Shown: positions 46,026-54,261, counted from the stretch's first letter. The stretch is DNA of 64,000 nt from Antarcticimicrobium sp040365005 (GCF_040365005.1 NZ_BAABWV010000007.1:1-64000); one strand, 5' to 3'. Translations and numbers: made by a program. Notes: generated by a model from the letters alone, not told the origin.

Positions 46026-46523
46026 ATGAAGAGACGTACATTTACAATCGGGGCCGCCGCATCCCTTGCCGTGGCCGGCTGTTCGAGCAGCAAGTTCCTG
46101 TCCTATCGCGGGCCCGAGGTGACCTCGGTCGTGGTGAACAAGGGCGCGCGCAGCATGTACCTGCTGCACCACACCGAGATTCTCGAAGCGTACAAGGTGG
46201 ACCTGGGGTTTGCGCCCGAGGGCCACAAGGAAGTCGAGGGCGACGGCAAGACGCCCGAGGGGCCCTATCTGATCAACCGGCGCAACCCGAACAGCGAGTT
46301 CCACCTCTCGCTGGGGATCTCCTATCCGAACGCGCAGGACGTGGCCCGGGCCCGGGCGATGGGCAAATCGCCGGGCGGCGACATCTTCATTCACGGTGAG
46401 CCGGTGGCCTTTCGGCCCAAGGGGGCGGACTGGACCGCTGGCTGCATCGCGGTCAAGAACCGCGAGATCGAGCTCATTTACGCCATGGTCCGCGACGGCA
46501 CGCCGATCACGCTCAGGGCGTGA
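46026..46523 (+). CDS. L,D-transpeptidase lipoprotein (YkuD domain)
   Basis: A 165-residue predicted lipoprotein (lipobox AVAGC within the first 20 residues, with KRRTF before it) with a YkuD catalytic domain. L,D-transpeptidases make 3-3 peptidoglycan cross-links or attach lipoproteins to the wall. The catalytic pair is visible as His123 (FIHGEP) and Cys140 (WTAGCIAV); the residue before Gly is Ala where many members have Ser/His. KTPEGPYLINRRNP is typical for the family. ATG 46026 is chosen as it gives the signal peptide. It starts 57 bases after the sodium channel gene. Confidence 0.88.
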   Translation: MKRRTFTIGAAASLAVAGCSSSKFLSYRGPEVTSVVVNKGARSMYLLHHTEILEAYKVDLGFAPEGHKEVEGDGKTPEGPYLINRRNPNSEFHLSLGISYPNAQDVARARAMGKSPGGDIFIHGEPVAFRPKGADWTAGCIAVKNREIELIYAMVRDGTPITLRA

Positions 46524-46536
46524 CCGGGCGGGCCGG

Positions 46537-47052
46537 TCAGCCGCCCATGATCAGCGTCCACCAGATCTTGCCGTTGGGTTCCTGGAACCAGGCAAACCCC
46601 ATGTCGGTCGCGCGTTTCTCAAGGATCACGGCGCGCGTTCCCGGCTCTTCCATCCAGGCGGCGAGGGTTTCAAGCTCGGTCTCGTAGGTTTCCGAGATGT
46701 TTTCGCCCAGCATGTCGCGGTCGTATCCGGCGCGCTGCACCCGGTCGAGCGGCGAGGAGCCGTCGGAGCCGAAGTGCCAGGGGCGGTTCTGCACCGACAT
46801 GTCGCGCGAATGCGTCGCCGAGGCGGCCGTCAGGCGCGCGTCCAGCTTGACCGGCGCGGCGCCGGCCGCCGTGCGCAACGCGTTGACGGAATCGAGCATC
46901 CGGTACTGCACCTTGGAGGTGTCGCCCTGACGGATGCGGTAGACCTTGGTCGAAAGGCCGCTGGCGCTGGCCCCTGTGCTTTGCGTGTCATAGCCCGAGT
47001 CACAGGCTGCAAGGACCAGGAATCCGGCAAGCAAAAGCGAGAAAAAACGCAC
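46537..47052 (-). CDS. CAP/SCP-domain lipoprotein
   Basis: A predicted lipoprotein with lipobox LAAC at the end of a short hydrophobic signal, then a CAP (SCP/PR-1) domain. The domain shows LDSVNALRTAAGAAPVKLD, ATHSRDMSVQN and GENISETY, with the His and Glu residues expected in the CAP cavity. Bacterial CAP proteins are often linked to envelope or cell-wall tasks; no reaction is established. GTG 47052 is chosen because it gives a normal signal peptide; TTG 47070 would add six residues. It lies tail to tail with the L,D-transpeptidase gene. Confidence 0.82.
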   Translation of the reverse strand: MRFFSLLLAGFLVLAACDSGYDTQSTGASASGLSTKVYRIRQGDTSKVQYRMLDSVNALRTAAGAAPVKLDARLTAASATHSRDMSVQNRPWHFGSDGSSPLDRVQRAGYDRDMLGENISETYETELETLAAWMEEPGTRAVILEKRATDMGFAWFQEPNGKIWWTLIMGG

Positions 47053-47223
47053 GGTCGTCCACCCTGACAATTGTTGTTTCCCTAGCGCTTACCGCGCCGC
47101 CGTGGCCAGCGCAAACGGAGAAGGCGACCGATCAGGTGAATTTGAACGGTTTGATTTGCGACTGCGGCATTCACGCCATATCATGCCCGCCATTGGGGAC
47201 AAATGAACAAGGGTTGATCTGTT

Positions 47224-47832
47224 ATGTCGAAATCCTCATTCCTGACGCCCAGCCGAAGGGCGTTCCTGGCCGGAAGCGCGGCCCTGATCGGCACGCCGGC
47301 CCTGGCCACCACCGAAGAGGCGGCGGAATACGATCCGCTGCGCCCGCCGCCGGAGCCGGAACCGCCGGTACGCCGCAATATCTCGAGCTTTCGGTCGCTG
47401 AGCTGGAAGCCGTATTTCAGCAGCCTGCGCAACGGGGCGATCCTTGTCGACACGAGGTCGCGGGCGCTGCACTACTGGTCCGAGGACCATACGACCTACA
47501 AGCTGTATCCGTCGAGCGTGCCGCTTACCGACGAAATGACCCGCCGCGGGCGCACCAGCGTGATCCGCAAGGTGGTGGGGCCCAGCTGGGCACCGACCCC
47601 CTCGATGAAAAAGCGGAATCCCGAGTGGCCGGACTTTATCCCGCCGGGCCCGGACAATCCGCTTGGAACGCACGCATTGTATCTAAGTTGGAAATATTAT
47701 CGCATCCACGGGACCCATGACACGCGCAAGATCGGGCGGCGGTCGTCCAACGGCTGCATCGGGCTGTACAACGAACATATTTCCGAACTGTTCGGCTTTG
47801 CGAAGGTGGGCACGCAAGTGTTGCTTATTTGA
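47224..47832 (+). CDS. L,D-transpeptidase with Tat signal (YkuD domain)
   Basis: A 202-residue exported L,D-transpeptidase. The N terminus has SRRAFLAGSA, a twin-arginine signal that ends about TPALA. The catalytic domain has LGTHALYLSW, His162 (RIHGTHDTR) and nucleophile Cys178 (SSNGCIGLYN), followed by the usual AHDL-like ELFGFAKVGTQVLL ending. It is a second, only distantly similar copy next to the lipoprotein type at 46026. The divergent CAP lipoprotein gene lies between them. Confidence 0.9.
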   Translation: MSKSSFLTPSRRAFLAGSAALIGTPALATTEEAAEYDPLRPPPEPEPPVRRNISSFRSLSWKPYFSSLRNGAILVDTRSRALHYWSEDHTTYKLYPSSVPLTDEMTRRGRTSVIRKVVGPSWAPTPSMKKRNPEWPDFIPPGPDNPLGTHALYLSWKYYRIHGTHDTRKIGRRSSNGCIGLYNEHISELFGFAKVGTQVLLI

Positions 47833-47874
47833 CGACATAACGACGCTGCAAGCGCGAAAATCTCAAACAAGAGT

Positions 47875-47903
47875 TTGCATTCCGGGCGGTTAGCTGCTTA
47901 AAA
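47875..47903 (+). promoter_or_regulatory. candidate promoter of the 60-residue membrane protein
   Basis: TTGCAT at 47875-47880 and TTAAAA at 47898-47903 are 17 bases apart. The transcript would have a leader of about 60 bases ending in CTGGAGG (47960-47966) just before the ATG at 47972. A second TTGGAGG lies at 47941-47947. Confidence 0.4.
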
Positions 47904-47971
47904 AAATCCACGAGGTAAGACTTAGGTGCGCAAGCTCGCATTGGAGGTTTGCGCAAAATCTGGAGGTTAAC

Positions 47972-48154
47972 ATGAAGAAACTCGTTCTCGCTGCTGCCCT
48001 GGCCGCCGCCGCTTCGTCCGCTTCTGCCGGCACCCTGGCTGAGCCGATCGTTGAAGCACCTGTCATCGTCGAAGAAGCAAGCAGCTCTTCGTCGGGCATC
48101 CTGCTGCCGCTTCTGCTGCTGGTGCTCGTTGGCGCGGCTGTCGCAAGCAGCTAA
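47972..48154 (+). CDS. small exported or membrane protein, 60 residues
   Basis: I do not recognise a family. The product has a clear signal peptide (MKKLVLAAALAAAASSASAG), a short acidic middle (EPIVEAPVIVEEA), a Ser run, and a C-terminal hydrophobic helix of about 16 residues (ILLPLLLLVLVGAAVA) with almost nothing after it. A strong ribosome binding site (TGGAGG) sits six bases upstream and a strong terminator 24 bases downstream, so this is a single-gene unit with signs of high expression. It could be a small inner-membrane anchored peptide with its acidic part in the periplasm. Confidence 0.8.
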   Translation: MKKLVLAAALAAAASSASAGTLAEPIVEAPVIVEEASSSSSGILLPLLLLVLVGAAVASS

Positions 48155-48177
48155 GTCATAGCAATACGAATTCAAAG

Positions 48178-48207
48178 AAGGCGGTGGGGTTTCCCGCCGC
48201 CTTTTTT
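48178..48207 (+). terminator. intrinsic terminator after the small membrane protein
   Basis: AAGGCGG-U-GGG pairs with CCC-G-CCGCCTT around a GTTT loop (11 pairs with one G-U), followed by TTTTTG. This is the strongest intrinsic terminator in the window. Confidence 0.9.
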
Positions 48208-48242
48208 GTTGCGCAGGGCACGGTGGATGCGAACCGCCGGCG

Positions 48243-49280
48243 TCAGACCACCCAGCCTGACAGATTCTCGTCGATGACCGCGCAGAGCGCCTCGACGTGG
48301 GCGTCGTCGTCGTTGAGGCAGGGGATGTAGGTGAAGGCTTCGCCGCCGGCCTCTTCAAAGCTGTCCTTGATCTCTTCGTTGATCTCTTCCAGCGTCTCGA
48401 TGCAATCCGCCGAGAACGCGGGCGCGATCACCGCGATGTTCTTTTTCCCCTGTTTCGCCAGCTCTGCCACGTGCTCGACGGTATAGGGTTTCAGCCAGTC
48501 CTCGGGGCCGAATTTCGACTGGAAGGTGGTGACAAGGTCGCTGTCGGCCCAGCCCAGCCGTTCCTTCAGCAGGCGCGTCGTTTTCTGGCACTGACAATGA
48601 TAGGGGTCGCCCTGCATCAGGTAGCGCAGCGGCATGCCGTGGTAGGAGCAGACCAGGATGTCGGGTTTCCGCGCCATCCCGCCATAGGCCCGCTCGACCG
48701 ACCGGGCCAGCGCGTCGATATAGCGGGGGTGGTCGAAATAGGCGGGCACCGTGCGGCTTGCGGGTTGCCAGGTCTCGTCCATCAGGGCGCGAAAGAACTG
48801 GTCGTTGGCGGTGGCCGAGGTGGCGCCGGCGTATTGCGGATAAAGCGGAAAAAACAGGATGCGCTGGCAGCCCGCCGCCACCATCTCGCGCACCTTGGAC
48901 TGGGTCGAGGGGTTGCCGTAGCGCATGCAGAAATCGACCATCACCCCGTCGCCGTGCCGGGTCTTGAGCGCGGCGGCGATCTTGGCGGTCTGCGCCTTGG
49001 TGATCGTCATCAGCGGGCTTTCGTTCAGGGCTTCGTTCCAGATCGATTTATAGGCCGCGCCGCTGGAAAACGGCCGCTTGGTCAGGATGATGAGTTGCAG
49101 CAGCGGCTGCCATTTCCACGCGGGGTAGTCGATGACCCGCTTGTCCGAGAGAAATTCGCCTAGGTAGCGGCGCATCGGCCAGTAGGAATAATGATCCGGC
49201 GTGCCGAGGTTGGCCAGCAGGACGCCGGTTTTCGGCGCGGGGATCTGCGGGTGATCGGCGGGGCGGGCGGCGTCGGTCAT
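48243..49280 (-). CDS. hemH: ferrochelatase
   Basis: Inserts ferrous iron into protoporphyrin IX, the last step of haem synthesis. The 345-residue product has GVLLANLGTPDHYSYWPMRRYLGEFLSD near the N terminus, ILVCSYHGMPLRY with the catalytic His, and the C-terminal IAPAFSADCIETLEEI with the catalytic Glu. It begins at ATG 49280. With HemJ and HemW it is the third haem-related gene in the window. It is convergent with the small membrane protein gene. Confidence 0.96.
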   Translation of the reverse strand: MTDAARPADHPQIPAPKTGVLLANLGTPDHYSYWPMRRYLGEFLSDKRVIDYPAWKWQPLLQLIILTKRPFSSGAAYKSIWNEALNESPLMTITKAQTAKIAAALKTRHGDGVMVDFCMRYGNPSTQSKVREMVAAGCQRILFFPLYPQYAGATSATANDQFFRALMDETWQPASRTVPAYFDHPRYIDALARSVERAYGGMARKPDILVCSYHGMPLRYLMQGDPYHCQCQKTTRLLKERLGWADSDLVTTFQSKFGPEDWLKPYTVEHVAELAKQGKKNIAVIAPAFSADCIETLEEINEEIKDSFEEAGGEAFTYIPCLNDDDAHVEALCAVIDENLSGWVV

Positions 49281-49335
49281 GGGGCGATCCTGATTGCGGC
49301 GGTCAAGGGCTCAGATAACGGGAAACGGTCTTTCG

Positions 49336-50154
49336 TCAATCCGGGAGCGGGTTTTCGATGGTGTTGAGGGCATCGGCCAGCCGCGCCTGCGCCGATCCGG
49401 GGCGCAGCGGCTTTGGCTGGCTGTCCGAGGGCGCCCAGCCGGTCAGGCCGACCAGTTCGAAGGTGGCGCGCAACCGCCCCTGCGGCGTGCTGAAATGCTG
49501 GGCATACAGCGCGCCGGCACGGGCAAAGACGGCGCGCCGGGTGGGGCGGCGCAGCCGGCCGGTCAGCACGTTGGTCTCGGCCATGCCGCGCAGGTCGTGC
49601 ATCAGTTGGGTCAGGTCGCGGTACTCGGCGGTGAGCGCCATGCTGTCGGCCACCGGCAGCGCCAGGCCGGCGCGTTGCAGCAGTGCGCCGAGGTCGCGGA
49701 TCTCGCCCATCGGGGCGATCCGGGGCGACAGCCCGCCGGTGATCTCGGTTTCGGCCTGGCCGATCACCGCGCGCAGCTCGTTCAGGGTTTCACCACCGAG
49801 CAGGAAGACAAGCAGGAACCCGTCCTCCTTCAACGCCCGGCGGCACTGGATCAGCTGGCCGACCGGATCGTTGGCCATGTGCAGGCACATGGCGTGGATC
49901 ACCAGGTCATGCGCGCCCGGGGCAAGGTCGAGTGTGTCGTCGTCGGCCACCATGCGTGCACCGGGAAAGGCGGGCTGCCACAGGGCCGGAAACGGGGTAA
50001 CGATGGCAGGTGCCGTAAAGGTTCTCTTAACCAACGAGAGGCGATCCTGAGCTTCGTCCAGCGCGGCGCGGTGCAGGAACAGGCTGGCGTCGCTGGCGCG
50101 GGCGCGGCGGGCGGACAGGGTGGATCTGTCGAACAGGGGGGGCGCGGATGTCAT
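49336..50154 (-). CDS. methyltransferase-like protein (NDUFAF5/BioC-like)
   Basis: A 272-residue protein similar in layout to class I SAM methyltransferases, most like the alphaproteobacterial relatives of mitochondrial NDUFAF5. The later motifs are clear: HDLVIHAMCLHMANDPVGQLIQCRRALKEDGFLLVFLLGGETLNELR and a GGLSPRIAPMGEIRDLGALLQRAGL tail (positions about 84-165). The glycine-rich motif I (GxGxG) that normally binds SAM is not seen; the matching place reads AIVTPFPALW. It may have lost or altered SAM binding. Its start overlaps the start of divergent comF by seven bases. Confidence 0.7.
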   Translation of the reverse strand: MTSAPPLFDRSTLSARRARASDASLFLHRAALDEAQDRLSLVKRTFTAPAIVTPFPALWQPAFPGARMVADDDTLDLAPGAHDLVIHAMCLHMANDPVGQLIQCRRALKEDGFLLVFLLGGETLNELRAVIGQAETEITGGLSPRIAPMGEIRDLGALLQRAGLALPVADSMALTAEYRDLTQLMHDLRGMAETNVLTGRLRRPTRRAVFARAGALYAQHFSTPQGRLRATFELVGLTGWAPSDSQPKPLRPGSAQARLADALNTIENPLPD

Positions 50155-50900
50155 GGGTCCAAACTAGGCTGTTGCGCGCGGGGATTCAAACCGCAGTCGC
50201 ACTGATCTATCCGCCCCGGTGCCTTGGCTGCGGCGCCCAGGTCGAGAGCGATTTCGGCTTGTGTAGTGTCTGTTGGCGTGAAACCCCATTCATCGGCGGC
50301 ACGGTGTGCGAGGGGTACGGCATTCCGCTGCTGGGGGCGGTGGATGGCCATCGAATCGAATGTGACGACTGCATGCAGACCCCGCGGCCCTGGCGCCAAG
50401 GGCGGGCGGCGATGCTTTATGCCGACCGGGCGCGGCAGCTTGTCCTGGCACTGAAACACGGGGACCGGCCCGATATCGCCCGCCCGGCGGGGGCCTGGCT
50501 GGCGCGGGCGGCACGGCCGATGATCGAGGCGCGAACCCTGATCGCGCCGGTGCCGCTGCATCGGACCCGGCTGTTGCGGCGACGCTGTAACCAGGCGGCG
50601 CTGCTGGCGGTGGCCTTGGCGCGGGAGGTCGGGGCGGATCATTGCCCCGATCTGCTGATTCGCACCCGCCGGACCCGCAAGCTCGAGGATGTGACCGCCG
50701 AGGAGCGGCTGGAGATCCTGAGCGGGGCGATCGCGGCGCATCCGAAACGGCGGCACCGGATGGCCGGGCGCCCGGTGCTTCTGGTCGATGACGTGATGAC
50801 CTCGGGGGCGACGTTGGCGGCCTGCGCGGGGGCCTGTCACGACGCCGGAGCGGGGGCGGTCGATGTCGTGGTACTGGCGCGCGTTGCAAAGGATGACTAA
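50148..50900 (+). CDS. comF: ComF family phosphoribosyltransferase-like protein
   Basis: A 250-residue ComF-type protein. An N-terminal zinc-ribbon-like part has CLGCGAQ, CSVCW and CDDCM, and the C-terminal type I phosphoribosyltransferase fold has the PRPP loop VLLVDDVMTSGATL. ComF is needed for DNA uptake in naturally competent bacteria and for single-strand handling; the role in this group is unproven. The ATG lies within the start region of the divergent methyltransferase-like gene, so the two promoters must overlap the opposite coding sequences. Confidence 0.88.
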   Translation: MSWVQTRLLRAGIQTAVALIYPPRCLGCGAQVESDFGLCSVCWRETPFIGGTVCEGYGIPLLGAVDGHRIECDDCMQTPRPWRQGRAAMLYADRARQLVLALKHGDRPDIARPAGAWLARAARPMIEARTLIAPVPLHRTRLLRRRCNQAALLAVALAREVGADHCPDLLIRTRRTRKLEDVTAEERLEILSGAIAAHPKRRHRMAGRPVLLVDDVMTSGATLAACAGACHDAGAGAVDVVVLARVAKDD

Positions 50901-50934
50901 ATCCACCACAAGTGACGCCTATAGAGGATCAAAT

Positions 50935-51195
50935 ATGAAACCGGTCGAGATCTATACTTCTCCCATGTGCGGCTTTTGCCACGCGGCCAAACGCCTTCTG
51001 AACCAGAAGGGCGTGAGCTATTCCGAGATTGATGTCTGGGCCAGCCCGGACCGCAAGCCGGAGATGATTCAGCGCGCGGGCGGCCGTCGCACCGTTCCGC
51101 AGATCTTCATCGGGGAAACTCATGTGGGCGGCTGCGACGAGCTTTACGCGCTGGAGCAGGGCGGCAAGCTCGATCCGCTGCTGGCGGCGTCATGA
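50935..51195 (+). CDS. grxC: glutaredoxin 3
   Basis: Small dithiol glutaredoxin of 86 residues that reduces disulfides and glutathione adducts. The redox motif is C12-G-F-C15 (MCGFC), with the TVPQIFIGETHVGGCDEL glutathione-binding part. Many glutaredoxins have CPYC, so the GF pair is a mild variant common in this group. ATG 50935 (MKPVEIYTS) is chosen. The next gene starts four bases before its end. Confidence 0.93.
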   Translation: MKPVEIYTSPMCGFCHAAKRLLNQKGVSYSEIDVWASPDRKPEMIQRAGGRRTVPQIFIGETHVGGCDELYALEQGGKLDPLLAAS

Positions 51196-52022
51196 GGACC
51201 GCGCTGGCGCAGATGACCTCGGGCGACGATCCGGGCGACAACCTGCGCCAGGTCCAGTGGATGCTGGCCGAGGCGGCGGCGGAGGGGGCAGAATTCGTCC
51301 TGACGCCGGAGGTGACCAACTGCCTGTCCGCCAGCCGCACGCACCAGAACGAGGTGCTGCGTCCCGAATCCGAGGACCCGACGCTCGCCGCGCTGCGCCA
51401 GCAGGCCGAGGAGTTGAACATCTGGCTGTTGATCGGGTCGCTGGCGCTGAAAACCGACGATCCCGACGGGCGGTTTGCCAACCGGTCGTTCCTGATCGGG
51501 CCGGATGGCGGCATCCGCGCGCGCTATGACAAGATCCACATGTTCGACGTGCAGGTCACGCCGGAAGAGACCTATCGCGAATCCGACGGGTTCCGGCCCG
51601 GTGATCGCGCGGTTCTGGCCCAGACCCCGTTCGGCGCGGTGGGAATGACGGTGTGCTATGACGTCCGCTTTCCGCACCTGCACCAGGCGCTGGCCCGCGC
51701 CGGCGCCGAGATCCTGACCGTTCCGGCGGCCTTTTCGCCGGTGACCGGTGCGGCGCATTGGGAGGCGCTGTTGCGCGCCCGTGCCATCGAGACCGGCTGT
51801 TTCGTGCTGGCCCCGGCCCAGACCGGAACCCATCCGACAACCCGGGGCAAGACCCGGCGCACCCATGGGCACAGCATGGCGATCTCGCCCTGGGGCGAGG
51901 TCCTGGTCGATGGCGGGACCGAGGCGGGCATTCACGTCTTTGACATGGACCGGACGCTGGTGGAGGATGCCCGTGCCAAGGTGCCCTCGCTGAGCCATAT
52001 CCGGGACTTTCACGGTCCGTAA
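51192..52022 (+). CDS. carbon-nitrogen hydrolase (nitrilase superfamily)
   Basis: A 276-residue amidase of the Nit/omega-amidase branch. The catalytic triad is visible as Glu40 (LTPEVTN), Lys114 (YDKIHMFDV) and Cys155 (MTVCYDVRFP). It overlaps grxC by four bases. Fungal and animal Nit1 proteins of this type hydrolyse deaminated glutathione, and the tight link with a glutaredoxin gene makes that repair role attractive, but this is inference. Confidence 0.88.
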   Translation: MRTALAQMTSGDDPGDNLRQVQWMLAEAAAEGAEFVLTPEVTNCLSASRTHQNEVLRPESEDPTLAALRQQAEELNIWLLIGSLALKTDDPDGRFANRSFLIGPDGGIRARYDKIHMFDVQVTPEETYRESDGFRPGDRAVLAQTPFGAVGMTVCYDVRFPHLHQALARAGAEILTVPAAFSPVTGAAHWEALLRARAIETGCFVLAPAQTGTHPTTRGKTRRTHGHSMAISPWGEVLVDGGTEAGIHVFDMDRTLVEDARAKVPSLSHIRDFHGP

Positions 52023-52034
52023 CCGCAGAGCCGA

Positions 52035-52481
52035 ATGACCGAAGACAGCAACACTCCCCTGGCGGTGGCCCTGTTCAGCGAGTTGCTGACCGCCGACCAG
52101 CTCTTGCGCAACCGGCTCAGCCGGGTGTTGCCCAAGGGGATGGAGATTTCGCATTTCTCGGTGCTCAACCACCTCATCTTCGTGCAGGACGAACGCAGCC
52201 CGGCGCAATTGGCCGATACTTTTCACGTGACCCGCGGGGCGATGACCAACACGCTGACCAAGCTGGAATGGGCGGGCTACGTGCACATCCGCCCCGATTG
52301 GGACGATGCGCGGCGCAAGATGGTGGCGATCAGCCCGGCGGGAAAGCAGGCGCGCGACCAAGCTGTCGCGGCGATTGCCCCGATGATCAACCAGGTGGTG
52401 GGCGAATTAGGCGGGGACAAGGTGCGCGCCGTGCTGCCGGTGTTGCGCGAATTGCGAGTCAAACTGGAGCAGGGCGAATAG
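52035..52481 (+). CDS. MarR family transcriptional regulator
   Basis: A 148-residue winged-helix regulator. Residues about 45-115 carry the helix-turn-helix (SPAQLADTFHVTRGAMTNTLTKLEWAGYV) and wing (DDARRKMVAISPAGK) typical for MarR. Ligand and targets are unknown. It follows the nitrilase gene by 12 bases and so may be the last gene of comF-grxC-nit-marR. It ends seven bases from the convergent ubiG. Confidence 0.88.
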   Translation: MTEDSNTPLAVALFSELLTADQLLRNRLSRVLPKGMEISHFSVLNHLIFVQDERSPAQLADTFHVTRGAMTNTLTKLEWAGYVHIRPDWDDARRKMVAISPAGKQARDQAVAAIAPMINQVVGELGGDKVRAVLPVLRELRVKLEQGE

Positions 52482-52488
52482 CGGGGCG

Positions 52489-53235
52489 TCAGCCCCGTTT
52501 CACGCTTGCCGTGACATAGTTCACGCTGAGGTCGCGGTCCGAGATGCTCCAGCTCCAGCCGATCGGGTTGAACACGAATCCCTTGCGGTCCACCGGCTCC
52601 ACGCCCGAGTTCTTCAGCAGCTCGAATAGTTCGTCCGGGGTGATGAATTTGGACCACTCATGGGTGCCGCGCGGAAGCCAGCGCATCACCACCTCGGCCC
52701 CGAGGATGGCGACGGCGAAGGATTTCGGATTGCGGTTGATGGTCGAGCAGATGTGAAGACCACCGGGTTTCAGCAGTTGCCGGCAGGCGGTGAGATAGGA
52801 CAGCGGGTCGGCCACATGTTCGACCACCTCCATGTTCAACACCACGTCGAACTGTTCCCCGGCCGCGGCCAGCGCCTCGGCGGTGGTGTGGCGATAGTCG
52901 ATCTTCAGCCCGGATTGCTCGGCGTGGATGCGCGCGACGGGCAGGTTGCCCTCGGCCGCGTCGGCGCCCACCACCGTCGCGCCCAGTCGCGCCATCGGTT
53001 CCGACAGCAGCCCGCCGCCACAGCCGATATCGAGGATCCGAAGCCCCTCAAAGGGATGCTGCGCCGAGATGTCGCGGCCGAATTCACCGGCGATCTGGCC
53101 GGTGATATAGTCCAGCCGGCAGGGGTTGAGCATGTGAAGGGGCTTGAACTTGCCCGCCGGATCCCACCATTCAGCGGCCATCGCCTCGAATTTCGCGATT
53201 TCAGACGGGTCCACCGTGGTTTGAGACGCTTGCAT
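52489..53235 (-). CDS. ubiG: ubiquinone O-methyltransferase UbiG
   Basis: Performs both O-methylation steps in ubiquinone synthesis. The 248-residue product has ASQTTVDPSEIAKFEAMAAEWWDPAGKFKPLHMLNP, the typical UbiG N terminus (start to about residue 38), the SAM motif LDIGCGGGLLSEPMARLGA, and a TINRNPKSFAVAILGAE segment that binds membrane. ATG 53235 (MQASQTTV) is preferred; ATG 53247 would add four residues. It is divergent from the iminopeptidase gene. Confidence 0.95.
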   Translation of the reverse strand: MQASQTTVDPSEIAKFEAMAAEWWDPAGKFKPLHMLNPCRLDYITGQIAGEFGRDISAQHPFEGLRILDIGCGGGLLSEPMARLGATVVGADAAEGNLPVARIHAEQSGLKIDYRHTTAEALAAAGEQFDVVLNMEVVEHVADPLSYLTACRQLLKPGGLHICSTINRNPKSFAVAILGAEVVMRWLPRGTHEWSKFITPDELFELLKNSGVEPVDRKGFVFNPIGWSWSISDRDLSVNYVTASVKRG

Positions 53236-53283
53236 TCCGATCACCATTCGATCTTTTATTCTCAGAGGTTATATAGGGCTGTA

Positions 53284-54261
53284 ATGGACAAATTCCCGGA
53301 TCAAAAGCGCGCAGTTCAGTATCTTTATCCGCCGTTCGAGCCGTTCGATCAGCGGATGGTGGATGTCGGGCAGGGCCACAGCATCTATGTCGAGCAAAGC
53401 GGCAACCCGCGGGGCATTCCCGTCGTGGTGCTGCACGGCGGGCCGGGGGGCGGATGCAGCCCGGCGATGCGGCGGTATTTCGATCCGGCGGTCTACCGCG
53501 TGGTGATGTTCGATCAGCGCGGCTGCGGGCGGTCGCGGCCGCATGCCTCGGTCACCGACAACACCACCTGGCACCTGGTGGCGGATATCGAGCGGATCCG
53601 GGTGCTGCTGGGGATCGAGGCGTGGATCGTCTTTGGCGGCAGCTGGGGGGCGACGTTGGCGCTGATCTATGCCGAGACCCATCCCGAGCGGGTGACGCAG
53701 CTGGTGTTGCGCGGCGTGTTCCTGATGACGCAGGGCGAGCTGGACTGGTTCTATGGTGGCGGCGCCGGGCGATTCTGGCCCGAGACCTGGGCGCGCTTCG
53801 TGGCCCCTGTTCCCGAGAACGAGCGTGGCGACATGATCGCGGCGTACAATCGGAGGCTGTTTTCGGGCGATCTGGCGGAAGAGACCAGGTTCGCCCGCGC
53901 CTGGTCGGCCTGGGAAAACGCGCTGGCCTCGATCCATTCCAATGGCCGCTCGGGCGAAAGCCCCGGCCATTACGCGCGTGCCTTTGCCCGGCTGGAAAAC
54001 CATTACTTCGTCAATGCCGGGTTCCTGGAGTTCGACGGCCAGATCCTGGCCAATGTCGGGCGCATCTCTCATATCCCCGGAACCATCGTTCAGGGCCGCT
54101 ATGACATGATCTGTCCGCCAAGCGCGGCCTGGAAGCTGAACGAGCTGTGGCCGATGGCGGAGTTGAAGATGGTGCGCAATGCGGGGCATGCTCTGTCCGA
54201 GCCCGGAATCAGTTCCGAACTGGTGCGGGTGATGGATCGGATCTCGGAGTCGATGACATGA
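53284..54261 (+). CDS. pip: prolyl aminopeptidase (proline iminopeptidase)
   Basis: Cytoplasmic alpha/beta hydrolase that removes N-terminal proline from peptides. The 325-residue product has the oxyanion motif LHGGPGGG, the nucleophile Ser120 in GGSWGATLAL, Asp274 (GRYDMICP) and His302 (NAGHALSEP). The length and the DQRGCGRSRPHA motif are those of the S33 family. Its stop overlaps the start of the substrate-binding protein gene by four bases. Confidence 0.95.
   Translation: MDKFPDQKRAVQYLYPPFEPFDQRMVDVGQGHSIYVEQSGNPRGIPVVVLHGGPGGGCSPAMRRYFDPAVYRVVMFDQRGCGRSRPHASVTDNTTWHLVADIERIRVLLGIEAWIVFGGSWGATLALIYAETHPERVTQLVLRGVFLMTQGELDWFYGGGAGRFWPETWARFVAPVPENERGDMIAAYNRRLFSGDLAEETRFARAWSAWENALASIHSNGRSGESPGHYARAFARLENHYFVNAGFLEFDGQILANVGRISHIPGTIVQGRYDMICPPSAAWKLNELWPMAELKMVRNAGHALSEPGISSELVRVMDRISESMT

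Noticed and set aside
52224..52229. CACGTG core in the MarR gene as a further parS
   Set aside because: Only the central part of the palindrome is kept (TTTTCACGTGACCCGC); the outer bases do not match.
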